DNA from: Galactobacter valiniphilus
Lineage (GTDB): Bacteria; Actinomycetota; Actinomycetes; Actinomycetales; Micrococcaceae
NCBI RefSeq assembly: GCF_003575975.1
Contig: NZ_QQXK01000022.1
Span: forward strand, 1 to 61,701
Direction of reading: 5' to 3'
DNA: 61,701 nucleotides
The notes under the pieces: generated by a model
Database searches by the model: none
The model's input: the letters and a program-made list of their open reading frames with translations, nothing else
Told to the model about the DNA's origin: nothing
Made by a program: the position numbers and the translations under genes
Shown here: one piece after another, positions 7,358 through 15,509 of the stretch
Layout of the letters: each line of letters begins with the position of its first letter
Position numbering within the stretch: the stretch's first letter is position 1

Positions 7358-8008
7358 GTGCACGCCGACGCCGATCCCGCCTCCGCCGGTCGCCTCAAGG
7401 CGCGGTGGGAGCTGGCCCGGGCGGCCGGACGGCCCTTCGCCACGGCCCACCTGGCCCAGAGCCTCGACGCCAAGGTCGCCGACGCCCAGGGCAGGGGGCG
7501 CTGGATCACCTCGCCCCAGGCCCTCGAGCATGCGCACGGCGTGCGGGCGCGCGTGGGGGCCATCGTCGTAGGCACCGGGACGGTGCTCGCCGACGACGCG
7601 GCCCTCACGGTCCGGCTTCCCGGCGAGCCGGAACGCGAGCTGCCCGGCGTGGTGGCCGGCGCCTCGCCCGTGTCGGCCAGCCACCGGCTGGCCGTCCGCG
7701 CGGCGGAGGGCGGCGCCGTCGTGCGGGTGCCCGCCCACGATCCGTTCTCCGTGCTCACGGCGAGCGGGGCGGATCACGTCCTGCTCGAGGGTGGCCCGAC
7801 CCTCCTCGCGGCGTTCATCGAGGCCGATCTGGTGGACGAGCTCTACCTCTATGTCGCCCCCGCGTTCCTCGGCCCGGGCGTTGACGCGACGGCGGCCTTG
7901 GCCGCACGTCCCGTCCGCGATCCGGTGCGCTGGAGTCCCGATCCGGCCGGGCGGGAGCCCGAGCGGCTCGGTCCCGACCTCTTGCTCCATCTGAGCCCCG
8001 CCGCCTGA
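7358..8008 (+). CDS. RibD C-terminal half: reductase domain (possible re-initiation)
   Basis: GTG 7358 is the first plausible start after the TGA at 7325 and would give a 216-residue reductase domain, in the same frame as the upstream half. The NADPH-binding core VGAIVVGTGTVLADD and the C-terminal DHVLLEGGPTLLAAFIEADLVDELYLYVAP are intact. No good ribosome site precedes the GTG (only a G run at 7347-7352), so expression would need re-initiation or stop-codon readthrough. It is listed because the domain is preserved, not because translation is shown. Confidence 0.4.
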   Translation: MHADADPASAGRLKARWELARAAGRPFATAHLAQSLDAKVADAQGRGRWITSPQALEHAHGVRARVGAIVVGTGTVLADDAALTVRLPGEPERELPGVVAGASPVSASHRLAVRAAEGGAVVRVPAHDPFSVLTASGADHVLLEGGPTLLAAFIEADLVDELYLYVAPAFLGPGVDATAALAARPVRDPVRWSPDPAGREPERLGPDLLLHLSPAA

Positions 8009-8117
8009 GCCCCGGCTCCTCCGGCGCCCCCTTCATCACCTTCGTTCAGCGACGCGCACCGACGCGGCGCCATCCCCGCGCACCCTCGTGCGGCCGCGGG
8101 GAAGGAAAGGACAACTC

Positions 8118-8756
8118 ATGTTTACCGGCATCATCGAGGCGCGCGGCGGCGTCGTCTCGCTCGACTTCACCGCCCCGAGCCTGGCCCGCCTCACGGTGGC
8201 CGGCCCCGCCTGGCTCGGCACCGCGCCGCTCGGTTCCTCCATCGCGGTCGACGGCGCGTGCCTCACCGTGATCGGGCGCGACGCCGCCGGCGGCGGCGCG
8301 AGCGCCAGCTTCGAGGTCATGCTCGAGACCCTCGAGCTCACGAGCCTCGGCGCGCTGGCGCCGGGGCACGCGGTCAACCTCGAACGCGCCCTGGCCGCGG
8401 ACGGGCGCTTGGACGGCCACGTGGTCCAAGGTCACGTGGACGGCGTGGGCGAGCTCCTCGAACGCACCGACGAGCCGGGCGATGCGCGGCTGCGGGTCTC
8501 CCTGCCCGTCGGCCTCGCGGGCCTCGTGGCGAAGAAGGGCTCGATCGCCCTCTCCGGCGTCTCCCTGACCGTCGCGGAGGTCTCCACGCCCCACAGCGCC
8601 GAGGCCTGGTTCGAGGTGGCCCTCATCCCCGCCACGCTGGAGGCCACGACGCTCGGCACCGCCGTTCCGGGGGAGCGGCTCAACCTGGAGGCCGACGTCC
8701 TGGCCCGCTACGCCGCCCGCCTCGCGGACGTCGCCGCCCAGGCGGTGCAGGCATGA
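8118..8756 (+). CDS. ribE: Riboflavin synthase, alpha subunit
   Basis: Dismutates two 6,7-dimethyl-8-ribityllumazine molecules to riboflavin. The 212-residue protein has two repeated lumazine-binding barrels. It begins with the hallmark MFTGIIE, has SSIAVDGACLTV and LDGHVVQGHVDGVGEL (end of barrel 1 and start of barrel 2) and KKGSIALSGVSLTV in the second. GAAGGAAAGG at 8101-8110 precedes ATG 8118; a 109-base gap separates it from ribD, in which I see no feature beyond this ribosome site. Its stop overlaps the ribBA start (ATGA). It appears intact although its neighbours on both sides are broken. Confidence 0.95.
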   Translation: MFTGIIEARGGVVSLDFTAPSLARLTVAGPAWLGTAPLGSSIAVDGACLTVIGRDAAGGGASASFEVMLETLELTSLGALAPGHAVNLERALAADGRLDGHVVQGHVDGVGELLERTDEPGDARLRVSLPVGLAGLVAKKGSIALSGVSLTVAEVSTPHSAEAWFEVALIPATLEATTLGTAVPGERLNLEADVLARYAARLADVAAQAVQA

Positions 8757-9960
8757 GCGCCGCACCCGGCCGCGACGCCGCGGCGCGCCTGCTGCTCGCG
8801 CTCGAGGAACTGCGCCGGGGGCGCCCCGTGCTCGTGAGTGACGACGCCGACCGCGAGGACGAGGCGGACCTCATCCTCGCGGCCTCGAACGCCACGGCGG
8901 AGTGGGTGGGCTTCCTCGTGCGGCACACCTCGGGGTGCTGTGCGCGCCCATGCCGGGTACCCGCGCCGCCGCGCTGGGTCTGCCGCCCATGGTCGCGAAC
9001 AACGAGGACCCCAAGGGGACGGCCTACGCCGTCTCGTGCGACGCCGTGGGGGTGGGCACGGGCATCGGCGCCGCCGAGCGCGCGCTCACGCTGCGCACCC
9101 TGGCCGATCCAGACGCCGGGCCCGAACGGCTCACGCGCCCCGGCCACGTCTTCCCGCTCGCCGCCCACCCGGAGGGCCTGCGCGGCAGGCGCGGGCATAC
9201 GGAGGCGGCTGTGGAACTCAGCCGGCTCGCCGGTCTCGGCGAGGTGGGCGTCATCGGCGAGCCCGTGGGGGAGGACGGACAGGTCCTGCGCGGTGCCGAG
9301 GTGCTGGCCTTTGCCGCGACGCACGGGCTCGTGGACCTTGATCTCGACGACATCGCGGCCGGCGGCTTCGGTCCGTGGGCCGCGCTCCCCAGCGAGCACG
9401 GCGCCCTGCGGGTGGCCGCGTGGGGCTCGGACGCCGCCCCCGTGCTCTGGATCGAGGCCGCGGCCGGCGCCCGCCGGGCCGAGGCCGGCGAGGCGCCGCT
9501 CGTGCGCCTGCACTCCGAGTGCCTCACCTCCGAGGCCCTCGGCTCGCTGCGGTGCGATTGCCGCGAGCAGCTGGGGGAGGCCCTGGGGCTGGCGGCGCGG
9601 GGAGAGGCGAGCGTGTTGTACCTGCGCGGCCACGAGTGGCGCGGCATCGGCCTCGCCCAGAAGCTCAGCGCCTACGCCCTGCAGGACGCCGGAGCCGACA
9701 CGGTCGAGGCCAACCTCGCGCTGGGGCGGGAGGCCGATGAACGCGGCTTCGCCCACGCGGCCACCGCCCTGACGGCCCGCGGGCTGCGCCGCGTGCGGCT
9801 ACTGAGCAACAACCCGGCCAAGGCCGAGGCGCTGCGGGAGCACGGCATCGAGGTCGTGGGGATGGTCCCCACGCTGCGGGTCACGCACCCGGAGGCCATC
9901 CATTATCTGGAGACGAAGGAGCACAAGATGGGTCATCTGTTCAACGGGGCGACGGCGTGA
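8753..9960 (+). pseudogene. ribBA: ribBA (DHBP synthase / GTP cyclohydrolase II) with a frameshift
   Basis: The reading frame opens at ATG 8753 as a normal 3,4-dihydroxy-2-butanone-4-phosphate synthase (VLVSDDADREDEADLI) and reaches RHTSG. At the GGGG run 8932-8935 the similarity jumps to another frame, continuing LCAPMPGTRAAALGLPPMVA through the end of DHBP synthase and a whole GTP cyclohydrolase II domain (HSECLTSEALGSLRCDC zinc site; NNPAKAEAL) to 9960. One added G restores RHTSGVLCAPMPG. Unrepaired, the product would be an aberrant chain ending at 9772. Further changes: DREDEADLI for the usual DRExEGDLI, and HEWRGIGL for HEGRGIGL. The family normally supplies both entry steps of riboflavin synthesis. 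Confidence 0.85.
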
Positions 9961-10460
9961 GCGGCGCGGGGGCGCCGTTCAGCGCAGCGGGCGGCTCGGC
10001 GGGCGGCTCCGCGGGCGCCGCCACGCGGCGGCCGCCGCGGCCCGGCTTCGCCCTGGCCGTGCTGGCCACGCGTTGGAACGCCGACATCGTGGAGCTGCTG
10101 GTCGACGGCGCGCTGCGGGCGGCCCGGGACGAGGGGATCGAGGACCCCCGGGTCCATTACGTCGACGGGGCCCTCGAGCTGCCGCTCGCGGCGGCCCGGC
10201 TGGCCGGCACCGCCGACGCCGTCGTGGCGCTCGGCGCCGTCATCGAGGGGGAGACCCCGCACTTCGAGCACGTCTGCCGCTTCGCCGTGGACGGGCTCGG
10301 CCGCGTGGGCCTGGACACCGACACGGCCATCGGCAACGGCGTGCTCACGTGCCACACGCGCGAGCAGGCCCTGGCCCGCTCCGGCGGCGAGGGCGCCAGC
10401 GAGGACAAGGGCTACGAGGCGGCGCGCGCCGCCATCGACCTCGCCGGCCTGCGCCCCTAA
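9957..10460 (+). CDS. ribH: 6,7-dimethyl-8-ribityllumazine synthase
   Basis: Condenses 5-amino-6-ribitylaminouracil with DHBP, the penultimate riboflavin step, as an oligomeric capsid-like enzyme. The 167-residue protein has an unusual Ala/Gly/Ser-rich head of about 27 residues and then the core: FALAVLATRWNADIVELLV, GALELPLAAARLA, ALGAVIEGETPHFEHVC (catalytic His) and GNGVLTCHTREQAL. The pattern resembles the mycobacterial enzyme. The start is GTG 9957, overlapping the ribBA stop (GTGA). It is intact, but its substrates depend on ribD and ribBA, which are broken as written. Confidence 0.94.
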   Translation: MSGAGAPFSAAGGSAGGSAGAATRRPPRPGFALAVLATRWNADIVELLVDGALRAARDEGIEDPRVHYVDGALELPLAAARLAGTADAVVALGAVIEGETPHFEHVCRFAVDGLGRVGLDTDTAIGNGVLTCHTREQALARSGGEGASEDKGYEAARAAIDLAGLRP

Positions 10461-10470
10461 GCCGGGCACC

Positions 10471-10496
10471 CGCCCGCCCGCTCAGGCGGGCGGGCG
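10471..10496 (+). terminator. GC-rich hairpin ending the rib operon
   Basis: CGCCCGCCCG (10471-10480) pairs perfectly with CGGGCGGGCG (10487-10496) around a 6-base loop, 10 bases after the ribH stop. There is no T tract, which is common for terminators in high-GC actinobacteria. Confidence 0.7.
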
Positions 10497-10567
10497 GCGG
10501 GAGCTGGCCACGCGACGTCGTGCACCTCACATGCGTCATGGGTTCGGGGAGGGAGGGGGCCGCGCGG

Positions 10568-10573
10568 TAGATT
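10568..10573 (+). promoter_or_regulatory. Leaderless -10 element of hisE
   Basis: TAGATT ends 7 bases before GTG 10581, the spacing that puts the transcription start on the start codon. This decides the hisE start over the in-frame TTG at 10572. Confidence 0.65.
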
Positions 10574-10580
10574 GGAAGGC

Positions 10581-10844
10581 GTGAAAACCTTCGAATCGCT
10601 TTTTGCGGAGCTCTCCGCCAAGGCGCAGGAACGCCCCGAGGGATCGGGAACCGTGGCCGAGCTGGACGCCGGCGTGCACTTCATCGGTAAGAAGATCGTC
10701 GAGGAGGCCGCCGAAGTGTGGATGGCCTCCGAGTACGAGACGCTGGATGAAGCCGCCGAGGAAATGTCGCAGCTCCTCTACCACCTCCAGGTGATGATGC
10801 TCGCCAAGGGCATCTCCCTCGAGGACGTCTACAAGCACCTGTAG
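10581..10844 (+). CDS. hisE: Phosphoribosyl-ATP pyrophosphatase
   Basis: Hydrolyses phosphoribosyl-ATP to phosphoribosyl-AMP, step 2 of histidine synthesis. The 87-residue all-helical protein has [31 protein letters not shown] with the metal-binding acidic residues, [18 protein letters not shown] and the usual C terminus [12 protein letters not shown] 10581 matches homologue length and follows a leaderless -10. hisG follows after 119 bases, probably in the same transcription unit. Confidence 0.96.
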   Translation: MKTFESLFAELSAKAQERPEGSGTVAELDAGVHFIGKKIVEEAAEVWMASEYETLDEAAEEMSQLLYHLQVMMLAKGISLEDVYKHL

Positions 10845-10963
10845 CCGCCGCGGCGCTCACGCGCCCGGCGGCCGCCCCGCCCCACTTTTGACTGCGCCCG
10901 GCCCCGGCCGGAGAGCGCACCCCTAGCGCCTCAAGGCGGGCGCACCCCAGGAAGGCTTGAACC

Positions 10964-11812
10964 ATGCTCCGCATCGCCGTGCCCAATAAGGGCTCCCTCT
11001 CCGACGCCGTGACCTCCATGCTGACGGAGGCCGGCTACCGCCAGCGCCGCGATTCCCGCGAACTGGCCATCACCGATCCCGAGAACGAGATCGAATTCTT
11101 CTACCTCCGCCCGCGCGACATCGCCGTGTACGTAGGCCGCGGTGTGCTGGACCTCGGCATCACGGGGCGCGATCTGTTCCTCGACGCCGATGTCAACGGC
11201 GACGCCGAGGAGCTCATGCCGCTCGGCATCGGCAAGTCGACGTTCCGTTTTGCCGGCCCGGCCGGCACCTTCACTGACACGGAGCAGCTGTGCGGCAAGC
11301 GCATCGCCACGAGCTACCGCGTGCTCGTGGATCACTTCCTGAAGGAGCAGGGCATCGACGCCAGCACCGTCCGCCTGGACGGAGCGATCGAGACCTCGAT
11401 CCGCCTCGGCGTGGCCGACGCGATCGCCGACGTCGTGGAGACCGGCTCCACCATGCGGGCGGCGGGCCTGGAGCCGTTCGGTGTGCCGCTCATGGAGTCG
11501 GAGGCCGTGCTGATCGGCCGCACCGGCCACCACCCGGCCGGCCTCGACGTGTTGCAGCGCCGCCTCACGGGCGTCCTCGTGGCCCGCCGCTACGTGCTGC
11601 TCGACTACGACATCCGCAAGGACCTCGTGGAGCAGGCCTCGGCGCTCACCCCCGGGCTCGAATCGCCCACGGTCTCCCCGCTCAAGGACTCGGAGTGGGT
11701 CGCCGTGCGCTCCATGGTGCGCAAGGAGACCACCAACCAGGTCATGGATTCCCTCTACGATCTGGGCGCCCGCGCCATCCTCGTGACGGCGATCAACGCC
11801 TGCCGCATCTGA
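10964..11812 (+). CDS. hisG: ATP phosphoribosyltransferase (long form)
   Basis: Catalyses the first, committed step of histidine synthesis from ATP and PRPP. The 282 residues make the long, HisZ-independent form: MLRIAVPNKGSLSDAV at the N terminus, a periplasmic-binding-like catalytic core including the PRPP loop in DAIADVVETGSTMRAAGL, and a C-terminal regulatory ACT-like domain from about residue 210 that binds histidine for feedback inhibition. An AGGAAGG site at 10949-10955 lies 8 bases before ATG. Short, 45-base spacing to hisF suggests co-transcription. Confidence 0.96.
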   Translation: MLRIAVPNKGSLSDAVTSMLTEAGYRQRRDSRELAITDPENEIEFFYLRPRDIAVYVGRGVLDLGITGRDLFLDADVNGDAEELMPLGIGKSTFRFAGPAGTFTDTEQLCGKRIATSYRVLVDHFLKEQGIDASTVRLDGAIETSIRLGVADAIADVVETGSTMRAAGLEPFGVPLMESEAVLIGRTGHHPAGLDVLQRRLTGVLVARRYVLLDYDIRKDLVEQASALTPGLESPTVSPLKDSEWVAVRSMVRKETTNQVMDSLYDLGARAILVTAINACRI

Positions 11813-11857
11813 GCGCCGGCCCGCCCTGCCCCGTCAACGCCAGCCCGAAAGAGCATC

Positions 11858-12628
11858 ATGTCCGTCGCTATTCGCGTGATTCCCTGCCTCGACGTCGACA
11901 ACGGCCGCGTGGTCAAGGGGGTGAACTTCGAGGGTCTGCGGGACGCCGGTGATCCCGTGGAGCTGGCCAAGCGCTACGGCCGCGCCGGTGCAGACGAACT
12001 CACCTTCCTCGACGTCACGGCCTCCTCTGGCAACCGCGAGACCGTCTTCGACGTCGTGGCGCGCGCGGCGGACGAGGTGTTCATCCCGCTGACGGCGGGC
12101 GGCGGCGTGCGCGCTGTGGCCGATGTAGACAAGCTGCTACGCGCGGGGGCCGACAAGGCCTCCATCAACACCGCCGCCGTGGTGCGCCCCGACGTCATCA
12201 ACGAAATCACCCAGCGCTTCGGCTCGCAGGTGCTCACGCTCTCGCTCGATGCGAAGCGCTCGGACAAGGAGGGCCTGCCCTCCGGCTTCGAGGTGACCGT
12301 CAAAGGTGGACGCGAGGGCACGGGCATCGACGCCGTGGCCTGGGCGGCCGAGGCCGCGCGCCGCGGCGTGGGGGAGATCCTCCTGAACTCCATCGACGCC
12401 GATGGAACCAAGGACGGCTTCGACCTGGAGATGATCCGCGCCGTGCGCCGCGAGGTGAGCGTCCCGCTCATCGCCTCGGGCGGCGCGGGCAAGCCCGAGC
12501 ACTTCGCCCCGGCCGTGGAGGCGGGGGCCGACGCGGTGCTGGCCGCCTCGGTCTTCCACTTCGGTCCGGACGACATGATCGCCACGGTCAAGGCGGCCAT
12601 GCGCGCAGCCGGTCATGTGGTGCGCTGA
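11858..12628 (+). CDS. hisF: Imidazole glycerol phosphate synthase, cyclase subunit
   Basis: The (beta/alpha)8 cyclase partner of HisH, using ammonia and PRFAR to make imidazole glycerol phosphate and AICAR. The 256-residue barrel has the catalytic Asp in [18 protein letters not shown], the second in [15 protein letters not shown], and phosphate loops TAGGGVRAV and [12 protein letters not shown]. hisH and hisA are not in this window. Transcription ends at the very strong hairpin 12641-12693. Confidence 0.97.
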   Translation: MSVAIRVIPCLDVDNGRVVKGVNFEGLRDAGDPVELAKRYGRAGADELTFLDVTASSGNRETVFDVVARAADEVFIPLTAGGGVRAVADVDKLLRAGADKASINTAAVVRPDVINEITQRFGSQVLTLSLDAKRSDKEGLPSGFEVTVKGGREGTGIDAVAWAAEAARRGVGEILLNSIDADGTKDGFDLEMIRAVRREVSVPLIASGGAGKPEHFAPAVEAGADAVLAASVFHFGPDDMIATVKAAMRAAGHVVR

Positions 12629-12640
12629 GCTCTTTGATGC

Positions 12641-12693
12641 ACGACGGCGTGTGGCGTCGCTCCCCTTGAGGGAGCGACGCCACACGCCGTCGT
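12641..12693. terminator. Bidirectional terminator: perfect 24-bp hairpin
   Basis: Positions 12641-12664 pair without a mismatch with 12670-12693 around the 5-base loop CTTGA. It sits 12 bases after hisF and 31 bases after the stop of the convergent DinB-like gene, so it can end transcription from both sides. A perfect 24-bp stem is longer than usual for a terminator. Confidence 0.85.
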
Positions 12694-12724
12694 TGGCTGA
12701 TGTCTTGGCAGTGGGGACGGCGCG

Positions 12725-13366
12725 TCAGACCGTGGGGCGGAAGCCGCGCAGGGCGGCGACCGCCTCGGGTGCGCCCTCGAAGGTCACGAGGGCGTGCTCG
12801 CCGCGCCCGTGCAGGTACAGGACAAGCTCGCCGATGCCGCCCGTGACGGCCACGGAGTCGGCGCCCCTGCGCGCGCGGGCACGCACACCGTCCGGCCGCA
12901 CCAGGATGACGCCCACGGGGGCCTTGCGCAGTAGCACGGCGGAGCGTTGCAGCAGCTGGCCCCACAGCGCCGCGGCGTAGGCACCCTCGAGGGCGCGCGG
13001 CGCCCACTGCTCGCGCGCCCGGCGCACGTCCTCGGTGTGCACGAAATACTCGAGCAGATTCGCGGCAGCGTCCACCTTGGCCGCGCGCAGCGGGCTGAGC
13101 TTGCCGGGGCCGGCGCGGAAGGTCGCCACGAGCGCGGCGAAGTCGGCGGGGGAGGAGGCGGCGTCTGCCATCGAGGCGAGGCGGCGCTCCATGCCGGCCC
13201 GCAAGGGGCCGCCCACGATGCCGGCGGCCCAGACCGAGTGTTCGCGCAGCACGAGGTGGGCGGCGAGGTGCCGCGCCTCCCACCCCTCGCAGAGGGTTGG
13301 CGCGCTGGGGCCGGCCGCCAGCAGCGCTTCGGCCAGGGCATCGCGGGAAGAAAGTGCAAAGTCCAT
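12725..13366 (-). CDS. TIGR03085-type DinB/maleylpyruvate-isomerase-like protein
   Basis: A 213-residue cytoplasmic protein of the DinB-like four-helix superfamily with the actinobacterial TIGR03085 pattern. The N-terminal helix LSSRDALAEALLAAGPSAPTLCEGWEARHLAAHL holds the first metal-ligand His; EYFVHTEDVRRA near residue 110 holds a second. The C-terminal part is a small sterol-carrier-like domain. Members use or are predicted to use mycothiol, but the reaction is unknown. It is convergent with hisF and divergent from hisI (89 bases), a neighbourhood I know from related genomes, with no visible functional link to histidine. Confidence 0.8.
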   Translation of the reverse strand: MDFALSSRDALAEALLAAGPSAPTLCEGWEARHLAAHLVLREHSVWAAGIVGGPLRAGMERRLASMADAASSPADFAALVATFRAGPGKLSPLRAAKVDAAANLLEYFVHTEDVRRAREQWAPRALEGAYAAALWGQLLQRSAVLLRKAPVGVILVRPDGVRARARRGADSVAVTGGIGELVLYLHGRGEHALVTFEGAPEAVAALRGFRPTV

Positions 13367-13455
13367 CCCGCCGAACGTAACACGGCGCGCGCCCGCGGGT
13401 TCCGGGCGACACCGCGTCGGTACCTTGCTGTGACCCGACGTACCATGGATGCACC

Positions 13456-13866
13456 ATGTCTGAGCCTGTTTCCGACCCCCGCCCCGCCTCCCCGAACCTC
13501 GATGCGTCGATCTCCGAGGCGCTCTCGCTCAACGAGCACGGCCTGCTCGCCGCGATCGTCCAGCAGCACGACACCGGCGAGGTGCTCATGCTCGGGTGGA
13601 TGGATCAGGAGGCGCTGCACCGCACGCTCAGCAGCGGCCGCGTGACCTTCTGGTCCCGCTCGCGCCGCGAGTACTGGCGCAAGGGCGACACCTCGGGGCA
13701 CGTGCAGTACGTGCGCTCCGTGGCCCTCGATTGCGACGGCGACGCCCTGCTGGTGCGCGTCGATCAGGTCGGCGCCGCCTGCCACACCGGCACCCGCACG
13801 TGCTTCGACGGCCGCGATCTCGGTGCCGTCGTCGGCAGCGAGCTGCTGCGCCCCACCCAGTCCTAA
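13456..13866 (+). CDS. hisI: Phosphoribosyl-AMP cyclohydrolase
   Basis: Third step of histidine synthesis, opening the adenine ring of phosphoribosyl-AMP. The 136-residue protein shows [52 protein letters not shown] (metal Asp/Cys) and CHTGTRTCF with the zinc Cys residues. The start is ATG 13456; TACCAT at 13441-13446 is a possible -10 that would leave almost no leader. An 80-base gap leads to trpE. No leader peptide rich in Trp codons is visible there. Confidence 0.96.
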   Translation: MSEPVSDPRPASPNLDASISEALSLNEHGLLAAIVQQHDTGEVLMLGWMDQEALHRTLSSGRVTFWSRSRREYWRKGDTSGHVQYVRSVALDCDGDALLVRVDQVGAACHTGTRTCFDGRDLGAVVGSELLRPTQS

Positions 13867-13946
13867 GTCCGGCGGACGGCCACCAGCGGCCGCCGAGGCC
13901 CGGGTTGACCGGGCCCCACCGCCACCCGCGCGAGAAAGGAGGCGCC

Positions 13947-15509
13947 GTGCCCCGTTACGGCGTCATCGACCCCTCAACTGAGCGATTTGCCCAGGCCACC
14001 CGGGGCGCCCGCGTGGTGCCCGTGACCATGACGGTCCTCGCCGACTCGCTCACGCCGGTCGGCGTGTACGAGCGCCTGGCCGCCGGCCGCCCCGGCACCT
14101 TCCTGCTGGAGAGCGCCGCGGAGGGCGTGTGGTCCCGCTACTCGTTCATCGGCGCCGCCTCGGCCGCGACCCTGACGACGCGCGACGGCAAGGCCACCTG
14201 GCTCGGCACCCCGCCGGCCGGCGTCCCCGCCGAGGGCAACCCGGTCGAGGTGCTGCGCGACACCGTGGCGTACCTGGCCGCGCCCCGCTCCGCCTCCGTG
14301 GCGCCCTTCACCTCGGGCCTGGCCGGCTTTGTCGGCTGGGAGGCCGTGCGCCACTGGGAGCGCCTGCCGCACCCGCCGCTGGACGATCTGCACCTGCCCG
14401 AGCTGGCGATGAATCTCGTCACGGACATGGCGATCCACGACAACGTCGAGGGAACCCTCACGCTCGTGGCCAACGCCTACAACCGGGACGGCCTCGACAC
14501 GGGCGTCGAGGCGGCCTACGCGCACGCCGTCCGGCGCTTGCACCGCATGGTGCGCGAGCTCGGCCAGCCCTCGGCGGGCGCCGAGGCGCCGTACGTCATG
14601 AGCGGGCTCGACGTGAGCCGCGAGGAGCTCTTCGCCCAGGCCACGCACACGTGGTCGGAGGAGTCCTACCGCGAAGCGATCGCGCGCACCAAGGAGGCCA
14701 TCGTCGACGGCGAGGTATTCCAGGCCGTCGTGGCCAGGCGCTTCGACCTGGCGACCGATGCCGCTCCGCTGGACGTTTACCGCGTGCTGCGCGCCACCAA
14801 CCCCAGCCCGTACATGTACCTATACACCTTCGAGCACCCGGACGCCGGGGCGTACTCCGTCATCGGTTCCTCCCCGGAGGCGCTCGTGACGGTCAAGGAC
14901 CGCACGGTCCTGACCCACCCCATCGCCGGCTCGCGTCCGCGCGGGGGCAGCTACGAGGACGATCAGCTCCTCGAGAAGGACCTGCTCGGCGACGAGAAGG
15001 AGCGCAGCGAGCACCTCATGCTCGTCGACCTCTCCCGCAACGACCTCTCGCGCGTGTGCGAGCCTGGCACAGTGGAGGTCACGCAGTTCATGGAGGTGGA
15101 GCGCTTCAGCCACATCATGCACCTCGTCTCCAACGTGGTGGGGCGACTCGAGGACGGGGTGAGCGCCTACGACGTGCTCGCGGCGACCTTCCCCGCGGGA
15201 ACGCTCTCGGGTGCACCCAAGCCGCGCGCGCTCGCCCTGCTGGACGAGCTGGAGCCGGTGCGCCGCAGCGTCTACGGCGGCGTGGTCGGTTACTTCGACC
15301 TGGCCGGCGACATGGACATGGCCATCGCGATTCGCACCGCGGTGCTGCGCGACGGCGTCGCGTCCATCCAGGCCGGCGGCGGCATCGTCGCCGACTCCGA
15401 CCCGGACGCCGAGTCGCTCGAATCGATGAACAAGTCCTTTGCCCCGCTGCGCGCCGTGTACGCGGCCGGTAGCGTGCGCCGCGCGGACGCCGAGGGGGAG
15501 CGGGCATGA
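13947..15509 (+). CDS. trpE: Anthranilate synthase component I
   Basis: Makes anthranilate from chorismate with TrpG-supplied ammonia, committing flux to tryptophan. The 520-residue chain carries the feedback element FLLESAAEG near residue 52 (the LLES tryptophan site), DGEVFQAVVARRF, HPIAGSRPRGGSYEDDQLL, EKERSEHLMLVDLSRNDL and the active-site segment FPAGTLSGAPKPRAL. AAAGGAGG at 13935-13942 lies 4 bases before GTG 13947. trpG and trpD are not in the window. The stop overlaps the next start (ATGA). Confidence 0.97.
   Translation: MPRYGVIDPSTERFAQATRGARVVPVTMTVLADSLTPVGVYERLAAGRPGTFLLESAAEGVWSRYSFIGAASAATLTTRDGKATWLGTPPAGVPAEGNPVEVLRDTVAYLAAPRSASVAPFTSGLAGFVGWEAVRHWERLPHPPLDDLHLPELAMNLVTDMAIHDNVEGTLTLVANAYNRDGLDTGVEAAYAHAVRRLHRMVRELGQPSAGAEAPYVMSGLDVSREELFAQATHTWSEESYREAIARTKEAIVDGEVFQAVVARRFDLATDAAPLDVYRVLRATNPSPYMYLYTFEHPDAGAYSVIGSSPEALVTVKDRTVLTHPIAGSRPRGGSYEDDQLLEKDLLGDEKERSEHLMLVDLSRNDLSRVCEPGTVEVTQFMEVERFSHIMHLVSNVVGRLEDGVSAYDVLAATFPAGTLSGAPKPRALALLDELEPVRRSVYGGVVGYFDLAGDMDMAIAIRTAVLRDGVASIQAGGGIVADSDPDAESLESMNKSFAPLRAVYAAGSVRRADAEGERA

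Larger units (their letters stand above)
6974..8008 (+). pseudogene. ribD: ribD interrupted by an in-frame TGA (deaminase + reductase)
   Basis: RibD is normally one protein with an N-terminal diaminohydroxyphosphoribosylaminopyrimidine deaminase and a C-terminal 5-amino-6-(5-phosphoribosylamino)uracil reductase. Both halves are here in the same frame, split by TGA at 7325-7327 exactly in the linker (PDPTPNAG, stop, GRELAAAGVEV), where relatives have a Gly-rich stretch; GGA to TGA would explain it. The deaminase keeps the zinc ligands PHAEVEAL and EPCRLSGRTGPC. The reductase keeps ITSPQALE, IVVGTGTVLADD and LLEGGPTLL, but shows SLDAK where SLDGK is usual and LADDAALT where LADDPxLT is usual. 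It may be dead, or work as two polypeptides. Confidence 0.85.

Noticed and set aside
13867..13946. Possible trp attenuator or leader peptide before trpE
   Set aside because: No short frame with consecutive Trp codons and no terminator/antiterminator pair in the 80-base gap.
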